DNA of 64,000 nucleotides from Ophiosphaerella korrae. Taxonomy: Eukaryota > Ascomycota > Dothideomycetes > Pleosporales > Phaeosphaeriaceae. The notes below the pieces were generated by a model. That model had not been told where the DNA came from. It saw only the letters and a program-made list of their open reading frames with translations, and ran no database searches. Made by a program: the position numbers and the translations under genes. The DNA is taken from assembly GCA_028456385.1 (NCBI GenBank), contig JALNQF010000026.1, forward strand, positions 248,001 to 312,000, written 5' to 3'. Below, one piece after another: positions 25,138 to 37,859 of the stretch; the stretch's first letter is position 1, and every line of letters begins with the position of its first letter.

Positions 25138-25821
25138 GATCGCTCAGAGACCCGTGGACCCCTGTGCCTTACTCTCGGGGCCCGGGCCTGATCGCACGGC
25201 ATTCCCGCCGTTATTCAGATGCACGCCGCTGTCAACCAGTTGAATGGAAGGCGACCATTATGAGCTGCTAAAAGGGTTGTAGGCTATACTTGTTGTTTCA
25301 TGCTAAGGGCTGTCAAGTGGTTCGGTTAGTGGCGTCCCTGAAGACACTTTCCTGGTTAGGCAAGGCTTAAATAGATTGTCTGATCCTGCAACCACTCTGG
25401 TGACCGAGATGAACTGCCTGAACAAGGGGCCAAGGCACCAGTGGTGATGGGCGTACCCAATGGAGGAGGATCGCATTGATTTGTAGCGTGGCGCAGTCGG
25501 CTGCCCTGAGGCTATGTTGGTCCACGACGTTTGAGACTGTGTTTCAGTCTTAAATGAAAAGTGGTTTTCGTTCGAAGGCTTGTGTAGCTATAGAGATGCA
25601 TATTAATTATAGAAATAGAGGCAAGAATTCATTCCATGTTCAACGATGGAATTAAACAGGAAGGTGGATGGGAGACGGCACGTTGGGGCCACATGGGAAT
25701 AACTGGTGACGGGTAGCGCAAGGATAGTGGCAGGTATCACATGCCTCAAGGGTATGACCGACCATGTTATGATTACCTCGTGCAAAAATCATACATTATC
25801 TTGTGTTGTATCTTCGCTCGC
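25138..25821. other. Intergenic spacer
   Basis: About 685 bp on the upstream side of the phosphodiesterase gene and downstream of the kelch gene. A tRNA-like string at about 25483-25500 was examined and rejected. No gene is supported. Confidence 0.45.
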
Positions 25822-27180
25822 TCACCTGTCCACTGTAATCATCCAGCCATCGCTCAAAATTTGACCATTGACATCGACACCGCCCCATGCAATGGCAGTC
25901 GCTCCGTCAACCTCTGTGCCCTTTGCAGTGCCAAAGTTTCCTCGCGCTCCCAGACCTCTCTTTGGCTCACCCGGAATCTCTTTTTCCTCCTCACCCCGCG
26001 CATCAACGTATCTATACAACACTTCTGCCCATTGAGACTCGTGTGTATCTCGCTTCATGCTTGCGCGGATACTGTCCTTTGTCGCAGCTGCAGTGGACTT
26101 CTCCGCTGGGAGTTGGAGAGCCCATATATCTTCTAAGAAGCGATCGTCTTCACCTTCACCACCTATTGCTAGCAAATACCGCCGTCCCTGACCTGTTGTT
26201 ACGCCCACAAGACCTGCGTTAGAGCGAGCCTGCGGCGCGGCGGCTGCATTACCTTTACTCTCATCAAGATGCGGAACTTCGTCCCAGGCCCAGCCAGTAG
26301 TCAGCGGTGTAGTGCCGCCTTCGGCATGCTTCCAGACATGCGATACATCGAGGGACATGGTTGCACCCGAGCTAAATGTCTCCACGCCCTTCCCACCAAA
26401 CCGGTAAAGATGATCGCCAATGAGAACTAAGCTTGCGCCTTCTCGAGGCTGGCCCTGTGGTATAGGTATATTTTCCCAGGTTCGCGTCCTAACGTCGAAA
26501 GCAAATGCGTCATTCGAAAGCGCCCGACTTGAGCTGTCACGCCCGCCGACAATAAATATGGTACCCCATGAATCAGGATCAGCAGGCTCTGGAACAACTA
26601 GTGATGGATCTGCGGGTGCTTGGGGAGCCTTCTCTTTGAAAGTGGTCATCTTGGGGCCTGGGAGATCTGAGCTTGCCGCCGCATGACCACTACGCTGGCT
26701 GGGAAACGGCGTGTCCGTCGCCGGATCAAGGTATGTCCATGTATTTCGCACAGTGTGATATATCCAAACACGTCCTTTCTCTTCTAATGTGTTTTCTCCT
26801 TCCCCTCCAAACACATATATGCTGTCACCAATTACTGTTGAGGTGTGACCTTTTCGTGGGCTTGGTAAGTTGCCAAATCCATTCGCCGCTCGTGCAGGGA
26901 AAGACGTATAATCGGCTTCGAGAACACCACTTGAGGGTAGGATGATGACATGCATCGTATTGTCAGCGAGCTTGCCTGGTTCACTCTCCCCACCGAAAAT
27001 GTATGCGCGGCCCTTGACTACCGAGACGGTATGGTGCGATCTGGGAAGAGGAACAGAGGTTACCCGTGTGAGATTTGCCTTCACTGGTAGAGTGGGGTGG
27101 GTTATGCCCTTGATCAGGGCGGCAGCACCTTGGAGGAGGTTCTCTGCCGCGTATAGAGCACCGGCAGCAGCGGGTTCCAT
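25822..27180 (-). CDS. Kelch-repeat beta-propeller protein
   Basis: Single exon, 452 aa, start at 27180. At least five kelch-like repeats are visible through their GG-doublet strands: AYIFGGES, SIYVFGGEGE, TIFIVGGRDS, HLYRFGGKG and YLLAIGGEGE, each followed by a conserved Trp or aromatic position. The fold is a beta-propeller that usually serves as a protein-interaction platform; no enzyme motif, F-box or BTB domain is present. There is no signal peptide, so it is probably cytosolic or nuclear. It has close relatives in filamentous ascomycetes annotated only as kelch or galactose-oxidase-like proteins. The specific role is unknown. Confidence 0.88.
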   Translation of the reverse strand: MEPAAAGALYAAENLLQGAAALIKGITHPTLPVKANLTRVTSVPLPRSHHTVSVVKGRAYIFGGESEPGKLADNTMHVIILPSSGVLEADYTSFPARAANGFGNLPSPRKGHTSTVIGDSIYVFGGEGENTLEEKGRVWIYHTVRNTWTYLDPATDTPFPSQRSGHAAASSDLPGPKMTTFKEKAPQAPADPSLVVPEPADPDSWGTIFIVGGRDSSSRALSNDAFAFDVRTRTWENIPIPQGQPREGASLVLIGDHLYRFGGKGVETFSSGATMSLDVSHVWKHAEGGTTPLTTGWAWDEVPHLDESKGNAAAAPQARSNAGLVGVTTGQGRRYLLAIGGEGEDDRFLEDIWALQLPAEKSTAAATKDSIRASMKRDTHESQWAEVLYRYVDARGEEEKEIPGEPKRGLGARGNFGTAKGTEVDGATAIAWGGVDVNGQILSDGWMITVDR

Positions 27181-27617
27181 CGTAGCGTGATTCGAATGGG
27201 TATGACGCTGAGGTCGTAATATGGTATCAAATTAAGATCTCACTGGCTGGTAAGAAACTGCGGTTGGGGTATGCTGGTTGATATGTGTGGAGTGTAAAGT
27301 GGTTATTGTTGCTTTGACGAAGCTTGACGCCTCGGTCCTCCCTCAATGTGACGTCATCGTACATCTCTCATCAAGATATTGCCTATCTTCCTCTATGATG
27401 CTATTTCTGCTCCTGCCTTACTAGTTTGAATTCTAGCCACTAATACCTGCATAAAAGAGTGGCTTTAGAAGTAGTATGATTATGAAGGGTGAAAAAGAGC
27501 CAGCCCTGCATACTAAGCCCAGGAAATGCGACAGAAGGCTTGTCGTGTTGAAGTGCTGCTGTTAGGCTCAAATCATGAACTCGTTGATCAAATGTTTATT
27601 CCCCTTCAGATTTAAGG
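27181..27617. other. Spacer between kelch and ABC1-kinase genes
   Basis: About 437 bp, AT-rich toward 27600. It should hold the kelch promoter and the 3' UTR of the ABC1 gene. No other feature is seen. Confidence 0.4.
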
Positions 27618-29831
27618 TTATATATTCGGCGAGAGCTGGTCATATTTGACACACCGCTCAACCTAAGTATGATTAGTATCAAAGTCATACTGTAAGTTTA
27701 AAATACTTACAGTCTCAATAGAGGCCTGCAGGAAACTGCGCGCCTCAAGACCTACCCAGACCTTGAGCATCGAAAAGTCACCGCCACGAATCATTGAGGA
27801 GCCGCTTTGAGCCCCAAGCTGTCGTAGAATTGGGAGAGCCCTACATCTGTCAGTTTGCGATGTGAGCTCAGGTGGAGGGACCTACCCAGCGAATAGATCA
27901 AGATTCGGCTCAAGACTTCTCCCAATGCCTTCAAGGAGTAAAATGCTCAGAACAACGTTGACGAAGTCTCCTTCAAGACGAACGTGGTGCGTTCTGACCA
28001 TAGACAAGACCTCATTCAGAATATCGCCAATCTTTATGTTACCTAATGCAAAGGTTCGGCTCTTGACACCCAACACTAAATGCTGCATCCGCAAAGCAAA
28101 GACTTCGCCATCCAAAACAGCGTCTGGTTGCCGACAGCGCTCTACCATAAGGTGACCAGCCTTATAGCCATCAAATTCCGCAACAGCTTTGAATAAATCA
28201 AGAAAATTTGCTCGATTTTTGGCGTTCAACTCTGTGACCAAACCCGTATCGATAAAGATGAGTTGTGGGCGGTACCCTTCAGAATCTAGCTCCCGTAGCG
28301 TTGATTTCCAGCGTTTAGAGTCCTCTTTGTGTGGCCGTAAACGCTCCAGTACTTCTTCGGTAACATCTAGTGACTCTTTGGGACCAGTAATTCGATTTTC
28401 CTTGCGCGTAAACGTAGGGACATCGAGTTTTTCAGGTTTGTAAAACCGGACCATAATGTTGCCGGGGTGCAGATCTGCGTGGATGAAGTTATCGATGAGC
28501 ACCATGGTGAGGAAGGCGTCAAGTCCCTCGTCTGCAATGTCTTTTTGGAACGGACCTCCTCCATTTTGCAGGAAGTCCTCCATTGGAATTCCTTGGGCGA
28601 ACTCTTCGATTAAAAGATTCCGAGTGGTGTACTCGGTGTACGGATATGGAAACCAAGCAGTCGTACGGTCCTTAAAGTTTTGTCGAAACAGGGTAAGGTT
28701 GGCAGCTTCGATGCGCAGATCCAGCTGGAGCCTCATCATCTCACCAAACTGTTCCACCTCGTCTGGGAATGATAGCCATTCCATAGTTGGTACCGCGTTG
28801 ATGATGGCAGCAAAGAAAGCCATGATGCGCAAATCTCTTCGCACAATCTTCTCAATTCTTGGATGTAAAACTTTGATAGCAACATGCTGTGAAGGAACCC
28901 TCGATGGTGTACTCTTCAGTGTCACATCCACGTTCTTCTTGATCCTTCGTGCAAGATTTGGCTCCTCTGGTTCGAGTGCATTATCTTGTAGAGTAGCGAG
29001 ATCTGGCTTCAGCTTGGCCTTATATACTTGGGCAATCGCACCCACTCCGAGCGGTTTTTCATCGAATTCATCAAATATGTCCTCGAACGCCCGGCCCCCG
29101 AAGGCGGCCTCGATTGTTTGCTTGGAGATTTCGAGGGAATGTGCGGGTGCATTGGAATGCAAAGTGGACATGATGGCGCACATTTCGGTAGGGAAGACAT
29201 CGGTTCTTGAAGCAGCCCATTGCCCAAGCTATGGCACAGTTAGTCGCAAGTAGATTTGATTGCCCAGCGCCGCTTGTACCTTGATGAAAGCTGCGCCAGC
29301 TCTCTCCATAGATGAGACCAAGAAGCCATACCACCAAAGGGTTCCACTTCGTTCATTATCTCTTCCAGCCTGTCGGCCCCCAATCCAGATTGCTGGTATC
29401 GTTACTATCACAGGGACGAAAATGATGATTAGATAGAGAAGTCGCAGGCCTGTGGCGATCGGTTCTATTATGTAGTCGTCGACAAAGAAATATATGCTTC
29501 GTCGATATTTTGCAGACTTCTCGATTGACTTGGGCACTTGCTCTGCCAGCTCCTTCCTTGATGCCTCGAGCATCACCTCTTCGTGTGTCTGCTCTCCATT
29601 GCCCGATTTCTCACTGGCTAGACCTATAAAAGCAAGAGGACTCAAAACGGCACCGCCCGCTGTGCCAGACCATAGTAATGTTGTGCCGCGAAAACGGGGG
29701 GTCGCAAACCGTTGGCGGAAGAAAGTGGTAGAAATGAAGGCTCGGGCGGATGATGGTAGTTTAGAGGGTGTTACAGGCCTATGGATGCCTTGGCGAAGAC
29801 ATTGGCGACCTAGAAAGAGGAAGCCCCTCAT
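27618..29831 (-). CDS. Mitochondrial ABC1/ADCK-family atypical kinase, MCP2/ADCK2-like
   Basis: Model complement(join(27618..27662, 27711..27840, 27886..29228, 29280..29831)), 689 aa. The N-terminus is Arg-rich (GRQCLRQGIHRP, FRQRF) like a mitochondrial presequence, and a hydrophobic segment near residue 130 (LLYLIIIFVPVIVTIPAIW) would anchor it in the inner membrane. The ABC1 core has KxGQ-type LGQWAASRTDVFP, an AQVYKAKL segment, VAIKVLHP with the ATP-site Lys, NFIHADLHPGN with the catalytic Asp and Asn, and FIDTGL replacing DFG. This family regulates coenzyme Q and lipid balance in mitochondria; assignment to MCP2/ADCK2 rather than COQ8 is inferred from the LGQWAASR motif. The last exon codes only 14 residues. 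Confidence 0.92.
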
Positions 29832-30122
29832 GGTACCAGATATTGGGTAGATGCTGCGCGTAGGACATCCATGAGGTGCAAAAGCGTGAACGCCGTGGTC
29901 GTGACGTCGGTCGGGCGTGGTTTGCTTGCGACGCCGATCCTAGGCACCGTCCCGGTCTTGGCCGATCAGCTCGAGAACACTACCACCATCCTCGTCACGC
30001 AAGTGATTAGACCAGCCGATACTTGTCTGCTTCGTTGAGATACACATAATTAAAAAACATGCCATCCTGCTAAATAACTCATGAAATATTTACCAAACTA
30101 CAGTAACAAGATCGATTTTACT

Positions 30123-32061
<1,939 letters not shown>

Positions 32062-33603
32062 TATACCGGTACGTGTGAAGTAATTGTTGAGTAGCTTGAG
32101 TAGTGATGTGGATATAGACAAGGTCGAGTATTCAACTGATAAGCAATGCAGGAAATATGCTCGCAATTATATGTCAACGGACAACACACTTTTCTTGGCT
32201 TCGTGGAACGGAAATGACCTTCATATTACAATTTGCCCCCATATCGACCACTAAGATGCACGTTCAGAGCTCCTTCAATATCCACCTTGCCCCCCACGGA
32301 ACCCTGAACCCATGCATGTTCCCTACCTTCCCTTTCGGCCGTTCCAAATGGACTTGGTAGATATCGCCACATCAACGGCCTAAATCGCGTAGCAGCGCGG
32401 GCCTATTTCTGAGGACACGCCACCAGCATAAAACGCGAACTCATGTCTCCCATCCGAATGACCCGCACCCCGCTTCCGCACATAATCATGCGGGGTAGAT
32501 ACCCCGCTGTTGTTGCTGGATACGTGGACGGCTTACCCAATATGATATTCCCGGATTTCCAAATACTGACGACAAGGCTTGAATTGCTGTGTGGTATAGA
32601 TACCAAAAACTGCCATGATCGGATTCTGTTATCCGATGCTCAAATATATAGCCGACTTGGCCATGGAGGCATTGACCGAATTTACCACATGGCTCGGCAA
32701 TGGCATTAGTATTCACATGATTTGAAATTTCTAAGAGGCTGAAATTTGGGAAATCTCTCCGCTCAATGGTTTGTGACTAGTGGGATTTAATGATGAAATA
32801 CAGGGGGCGATGTTGATCAATACTACAAGGAGCATGTGCTAAGATAATTTGGACTACATCTGATTGATTCGTTTTGCCGTATCAGGGTTGTGAGCCTGAG
32901 AATCACATAGGATAGATTTGATATAGTGCTTGGATTCTGCCTTTTCCAAGTCCAAGATCACTCGCCATACCACATGACAATTGATTCCTACCTTTTCAGG
33001 ACTTATTATTCATAGGTGCATCAATCTTATAAATGCAAACGACAAGTTTGAAGCCATAGTAACGGTTGAGGGTCGAGATTGTGGTCGCATAGAGACACAA
33101 CCAAGTACAGGGGGTAGCTATACAGTCCAGTATGTGTTACGGTCGATTCGCTGTCATATGATTTTATAGCCTCAAGGAAAGGATGCTCATCCGAACGTCC
33201 GGAATTTGCATCGAATCCTGACGTTGCGCACCGAGACTTGCTGAGCTAGCGATTACATCCCGGTAACACGTACGGTTAGATCCTTTTAAGTTGAAATAAG
33301 AGCACCTTCAGCAGTAGCAAAAGGTGCGATGCCCACCAGTTGTAGACCTCGTTGGCGCTTTATAAACAATCCTACTTGCGTACCAATCAGGATTTGTGCA
33401 ATGTGTGCCATCGGTCACAAATCAAAATGGCAACAAGCAGTGCATATTTATATCTAGTAGTAACTTACGGCCATGTATATTTCTTTAGGTCTCAACCCCC
33501 TCGCTCCATGACATAAAATGTCTATATAAAAAACGTGGCTCTGATTCACCCATCGTCACATATACCATGTGGAACCACTCAGGGATTGGTTTCCTCCTCC
33601 TGG
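32062..33603. other. Intergenic region between monooxygenase and permease
   Basis: About 1.5 kb, rather AT-rich. It contains the monooxygenase promoter side and the 3' end of the permease gene. The small ORFs at 32443-32716 have no recognisable sequence. I see nothing else. Confidence 0.45.
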
Positions 33604-35581
33604 CTACTGCACGGCAGGTTCGATCGCATCCTCGGGAAGCTTGAACCTCTTCCACCCCGTTGTGAACCAGTCTATCAAAGCGACGAAAATAACACCTAGC
33701 ATAACCGGCCCAGCATAATTGAACGTAAGGTTCGTAACCGGCCTGACAGTAGGAAACGGAAGAAATACAATAACATATACTAGATAGCATATTGAGAATA
33801 ACTTGATAGGAATGCTCCATCGACCGAGCCGCCAGGGTCCGTAGTGAGGGTGTCTGCCAGCAAGCTGGCGCAAAGTAAGAAGAACTATAGGAATGAGATA
33901 TGATATATACAGTGCAATCATAGGCAGAGCAATCAGTGCATTGAAAGCCACTGTCGAGCCAAGATTGATAAGATAAAGGAGACAGGGTATAAGTCCGACA
34001 AGTAAAAGAGCAGGAACCGGAACCTGGAGCTTAGGGTGAATCTAGACTTGTTAGGGCATCCAAGCTCCAAAGGATAAAACCTACGTGAGTGAAATGGCTT
34101 CCAAACGGTATCCCTCCGTCCTTTGCGAATGCCCACACCAATCGCGACACCGAAGCAACAACATTGAAGCAAGATATCACAACGACCGATGCTGTGAGTA
34201 GTACTAGCACTGTTGATACTGTTTTCGAACCAGTACTAAGTCTCTTATTAGTAATCCTATTTCCATCCTGTGCAAGGCGAAGTACTGACGCCGAATAAAA
34301 TATCTCTACTAATGGGAGTGATGAGGCGGTGACAGCTTCGGCATCTCCGATACAATAGAGAAGGCAGATAGAGAAAGCGAACATCATAACGGAGTTGACA
34401 ATAGTCGAGCAAACCATTGCATACGGGATGCGCTTTCGTGGCTCCTTGGTCTCATCAACTAGGAATTTGATCAGCCAAGCTATAGACAAACATTCAGACA
34501 GCGACCCACTCATATGGAGAACGCTATCAAAGCTGCTAATCGGGAAAGCCGTAGTCAGCAGTCCAATCGACCATGCAATGCCCGGATCATCCCACCCACT
34601 CAGCGTAGTCAGCGTATTAAACACAAACTGCGAGGTACTCCGTGGACCCATCGAGGTAAGAACAGCGACGATAACGATGAACAAGACAACATGAAGCACG
34701 CCGCCAATATTCTCCAGCGTATTGAGTACCCTGCGTAGGCCGAAGTTCAGCACAGTCATGGACACGGTGAAACCGATCAACAAAAGCGTCGTATGCCATC
34801 GCTTCGGCTCATAGCCTGGGTTGTTAAAGATGATTAGGCCAGAGGCGGTGTTTGACAGGACGGACATGGCGCCCGCGACGTTGCAGATCCAGGCAAAGGT
34901 CGTAATCCAGCCCTGCATGAAGCCCCAGAAGGTGTTGGCGCTCTGGGCAAAGCGGGCGGACCATCTGTACTGTGCGCCGACGGTTGGAATCCTATTACAT
35001 TAGTACATCATATAATATTTATCCATCGGGATGGCGGTGACTCTTTACATGGATGCCATTTCTCCAAGAGAGGCTGCAACGGCGGTTGAGCCGATGCCAG
35101 ACACGATGCATCCGTAGACCAGCGCAGCCGGGCCACCGTTGCTCCATGCGAAGGTAAATGTTAGTGCCATGCCTTCCCAAGCTGCTTGGAGACAGAAGCA
35201 GAAATTTATGATGGCGAAATGGTCAATGTACCGCTGTTGCGGTGTTAGTCTATGTGACCTGGTGAAAAGTAAGACATGCGACACTGCTCTCTGATTCGGA
35301 GTCAATGTTGTATATCTCGACGATACCGTCTTTATCTCTAGCAGCGGTCTATATCGACCGTGTATTCAAGGTCTGTATAGCCTGGACTATGTCTTTCCAG
35401 TATTATTGCCAGTCGATGCAGTGACACCAGATTCACTTCCACTCGTACTAAATGAAGCACAACTTCCGGGGACTGCATGAACATAAGATTTACTTACGTC
35501 GAACACATTCTTCGAAACAACACCAGTAGATTCATTCTTTGGATCCGCCGCCTGCGCAACATAAACATCTTTTTCGTCCAT
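33604..35581 (-). CDS. APC-superfamily permease (amino acid / choline / GABA-type)
   Basis: Certain exons are complement of 33604..34041, 34085..34458, 34510..34991, 35049..35233 and 35498..35581 (start MDEKDVYVA). About 12 hydrophobic segments are visible, for example AALVYGCIVSGIGSTAVAASLGEMASM, HTTLLLIGFTVSMTVLNFG, VLVLLTASVVVISCFNVVAS and a C-terminal NYAGPVMLGVIFVALIDWF, with the fungal choline/GABA permease signature LHMIDETKEPRKRIPYAM. That motif requires removing a 51-nt intron (34459-34509) which would otherwise read through in frame. It is a plasma-membrane importer; the substrate is not determined. The join between exon 1 and the TM1 exon (35234-35497) is unresolved: a small exon may lie there. 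Confidence 0.85.
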
Positions 35582-36473
35582 TTTGTCAGCTAAAACTGCA
35601 CAGGTAACTTACCAAGAAGAAACGCGCAAGGCCTTCACCAGTATTATAGCTGCCTTCCGGCCCGGCACATCCCGTAGCCTTACCCGTATGAATCCCGCCT
35701 CAGTGGTCGCGAGCAGGACGTTCATGCGGGCTTGGCATGTACAGTGCCTTCGCATGGTAGAGCGCATCCCTGTCAAAGTTCGACGGATTACGGCTCTGGA
35801 TCACACTAGCTGCTATGCTCTGATTCGCCAAACTTTGATGAGGATGCGCTCCACCATGCGAAGGCACTCTGCCCTGCGCCTGATCTGGATCTGATTTGAC
35901 GCCTTGTTTATATTTCGCTAAGTTTATACCGATTTATGCGGCGCATTGCCAGCGCTATTTGCGGCCAAGATTTGAACACAGCCAATCGAGTAGTGTTGTT
36001 GCATGAATGCGGAGTTTATGTAGCCTTTGGGAGGTGGGAGGGGTAGGGCTCGCTGGGCGTCTGACGGTTGATACACTGGCTCAGACTTTTGGTGCAGTTG
36101 GATGGATTGTATTTATTTGCTTGGTATGTAGAAAAGTTAGCAATGTAGTATTACTATGGGGAATTGGATACGGGTATCCGAACTGCAAATGTGGCTAGAA
36201 GAACCAACTAGGCGATCACATGAACAAGTAACGACTTGGTATTGACAACATCATACTTAATGCAGGCAAATCAACGACTTGAGACAGCTCGACGGAACAC
36301 CAAAAATTGCAAAACGTGACAGTCTAGTCTGATCGATTGAACCTTAATTCAGTTCTAGTAACGATATTTCGTAGCCTATTTATACAACAAACTCGACTAA
36401 CGAAAAGGGGAATCATCAACTCATGAGAATTTTGGTGTCACCCACAACTTAAACACCTCGCTATACCTCACAC
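35582..36473. other. Intergenic region containing an inverted repeat
   Basis: About 890 bp. The left part is the permease promoter and contains the foldback element listed separately. The right part precedes the 3' end of the RRM gene. No coding gene is supported. Confidence 0.5.
35741..35870. repeat. Near-perfect 40-bp inverted repeat with 50-nt spacer
   Basis: The left arm (35741-35780) and the reverse complement of the right arm (35831-35870) match at 35 of 40 positions. Both contain GTGCCTTCGCATGGT and AGCGCATCC and end in TCAAAGTT. Four of the five differences are C/T or G/A transitions. The spacer shows no ORF. It lies upstream of the permease start. It may be a foldback element, a MITE remnant or a structured RNA. 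Confidence 0.9.
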
Positions 36474-37463
36474 TCAGATCGCAATCTTGTCGTTGCCGGC
36501 GTCCTTGGCTTTGGCGCAACCCTTGCAAGCACACTTGCCCTCAGGGCAGGGACACTTGCCAGCCTCAGCACCACAGTCGCACTGGGTAAGGGTCTGGTTG
36601 GGTGGTGGAAGAGTGTGGACATTCATGGCCTCTGCGCTGGGGAGGTCGTTCTTGCCACGGCCGGAGCAGACGCACTCTTTCTCGGAACAGCCGCAGTTGC
36701 TAGCGTTGGCCTGGCAGTTGCAAGTCGTCTTATCAGAATCGGGCTCAGGAAGGTGATGGACACCTGAACCTGAACCGGAAGCACTTGCCTTGCCACTATC
36801 CTTCTTCTTAAGATCTGCTAGGTGGCGAGCCTCGTTGTGGACATCCATGACAGTCTTGTTGCCCTGGTCGTAGAATACACGCAGCTTCTGGCCTGTGGGT
36901 GTGTTGGCGGCCTTGTCGAAGTAGCTGTTCAAGGTAGTCCAGCCAGCAACTGCCTTCTGCGTAATGCCGAGCTTGGTATCGACAGCCTGTGCCTTCTGTG
37001 TGGCGTGTGTCTTGGAGTCAAAGTTCTGGAGGGCCTGTGTAAACTTGTGGCTGTAGCCATGTTGTTTGTCTGCGGCCAAGGCCGACTCGATGGCCTTGTC
37101 GGAGATAGCATAGCCGTGGGCGAGGTATTCGGCGAAGATTCGGGCACGGGGCTTCTGCTCCTGCTCTATATAGTGGTCGCCATCCTTTGCCTCTTCTGCC
37201 GAAGCCGCCTTTTCGCCTGCAATCTCGTCGATGGACTTTGCTGCACTGACCTGGACGCTGTTGGGGCCAAGTTGGGTGTTGTCAAGCAACAAGGCAGTCT
37301 TAGCAGCAGCGGCCTTCTCGAAGGTGACTGAGGCTGATTGGGCATCGTTGCCCGTGGGCTTGACGCTGATAGACTGGATCTTGCCACAGAAGCTGAAGAA
37401 CGACTTGATCTCTGCCTCGCTGGTCTTGATGCTGATGTTCTCGACGTTGACAGTACTAGCCAT
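36474..37463 (-). CDS. Vip1-like RRM protein with C-terminal Cys-rich metallothionein-like tail
   Basis: Single exon, 329 aa. Residues 1-75 form an RRM, with VNVENISIK (RNP2-like) and an atypical RNP1 (SASVTFEK). The middle (about 95-225) has the helical ARIFAEYLAHGYAISDKAI and AAGWTTLNSYFDKAA-type segments of fungal Vip1 proteins, known from fission yeast as cytoplasmic or actin-linked RRM proteins. The tail holds two Cys clusters: about 248-266 (CNC, CGC, CVC) and 295-316 (CDC, CPC, CAC, C), 13 cysteines in CxC pairs separated by a linker, like fungal copper metallothioneins. Metal binding is inferred from spacing. Both halves lie in one uninterrupted frame, so it is not an annotation join. 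Confidence 0.88.
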   Translation of the reverse strand: MASTVNVENISIKTSEAEIKSFFSFCGKIQSISVKPTGNDAQSASVTFEKAAAAKTALLLDNTQLGPNSVQVSAAKSIDEIAGEKAASAEEAKDGDHYIEQEQKPRARIFAEYLAHGYAISDKAIESALAADKQHGYSHKFTQALQNFDSKTHATQKAQAVDTKLGITQKAVAGWTTLNSYFDKAANTPTGQKLRVFYDQGNKTVMDVHNEARHLADLKKKDSGKASASGSGSGVHHLPEPDSDKTTCNCQANASNCGCSEKECVCSGRGKNDLPSAEAMNVHTLPPPNQTLTQCDCGAEAGKCPCPEGKCACKGCAKAKDAGNDKIAI

Positions 37464-37859
37464 GGCGAAGAGTGGTTGTTGTTTGTGGTAAAGTAAAGTT
37501 GGAAAGTGTACCTTAATGGTTGAGCGCGTGGAGTGTGTGATACAAGAGTAGTGGTGTAGAGAGTAGTGACGTTTTTATACGGGCCGCTTCGTTCTTGCGG
37601 GTTAATCTAGGAGTGAGGGGCGAAGGGCTGCAAACGTAGAGCCATGACGTACGCGGGGCTGTGCATTTGTGGCTAACTCATGTAAGTGGCGTGTCCAGAG
37701 CTCCGCACAAGTCGCGCGAAGCTTCACGAAGCACACAGCACCCAAGGTCTGGCATGTGAAGAGAAAGACCGCGCGGGGGTTTTTTTTTTCATTCCGTGGC
37801 GCGTCATTGTGGCGTAAAGTGAAACCATTCACCCACACCATCGTCATGCACTGCACAAT
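37464..37859. other. Spacer upstream of RRM gene
   Basis: About 396 bp, the promoter side of the RRM gene and the 3' UTR side of the FGGY kinase. It contains a T9-10 run near 37780. No gene is seen. Confidence 0.4.

Noticed and set aside
25483..25560. tRNA-like string GCGTGGCGCAGTCGGC
   Set aside because: The D-arm-like start is not followed by a paired anticodon arm, no GTTCGAATC-type T-arm follows, and the acceptor ends do not pair.
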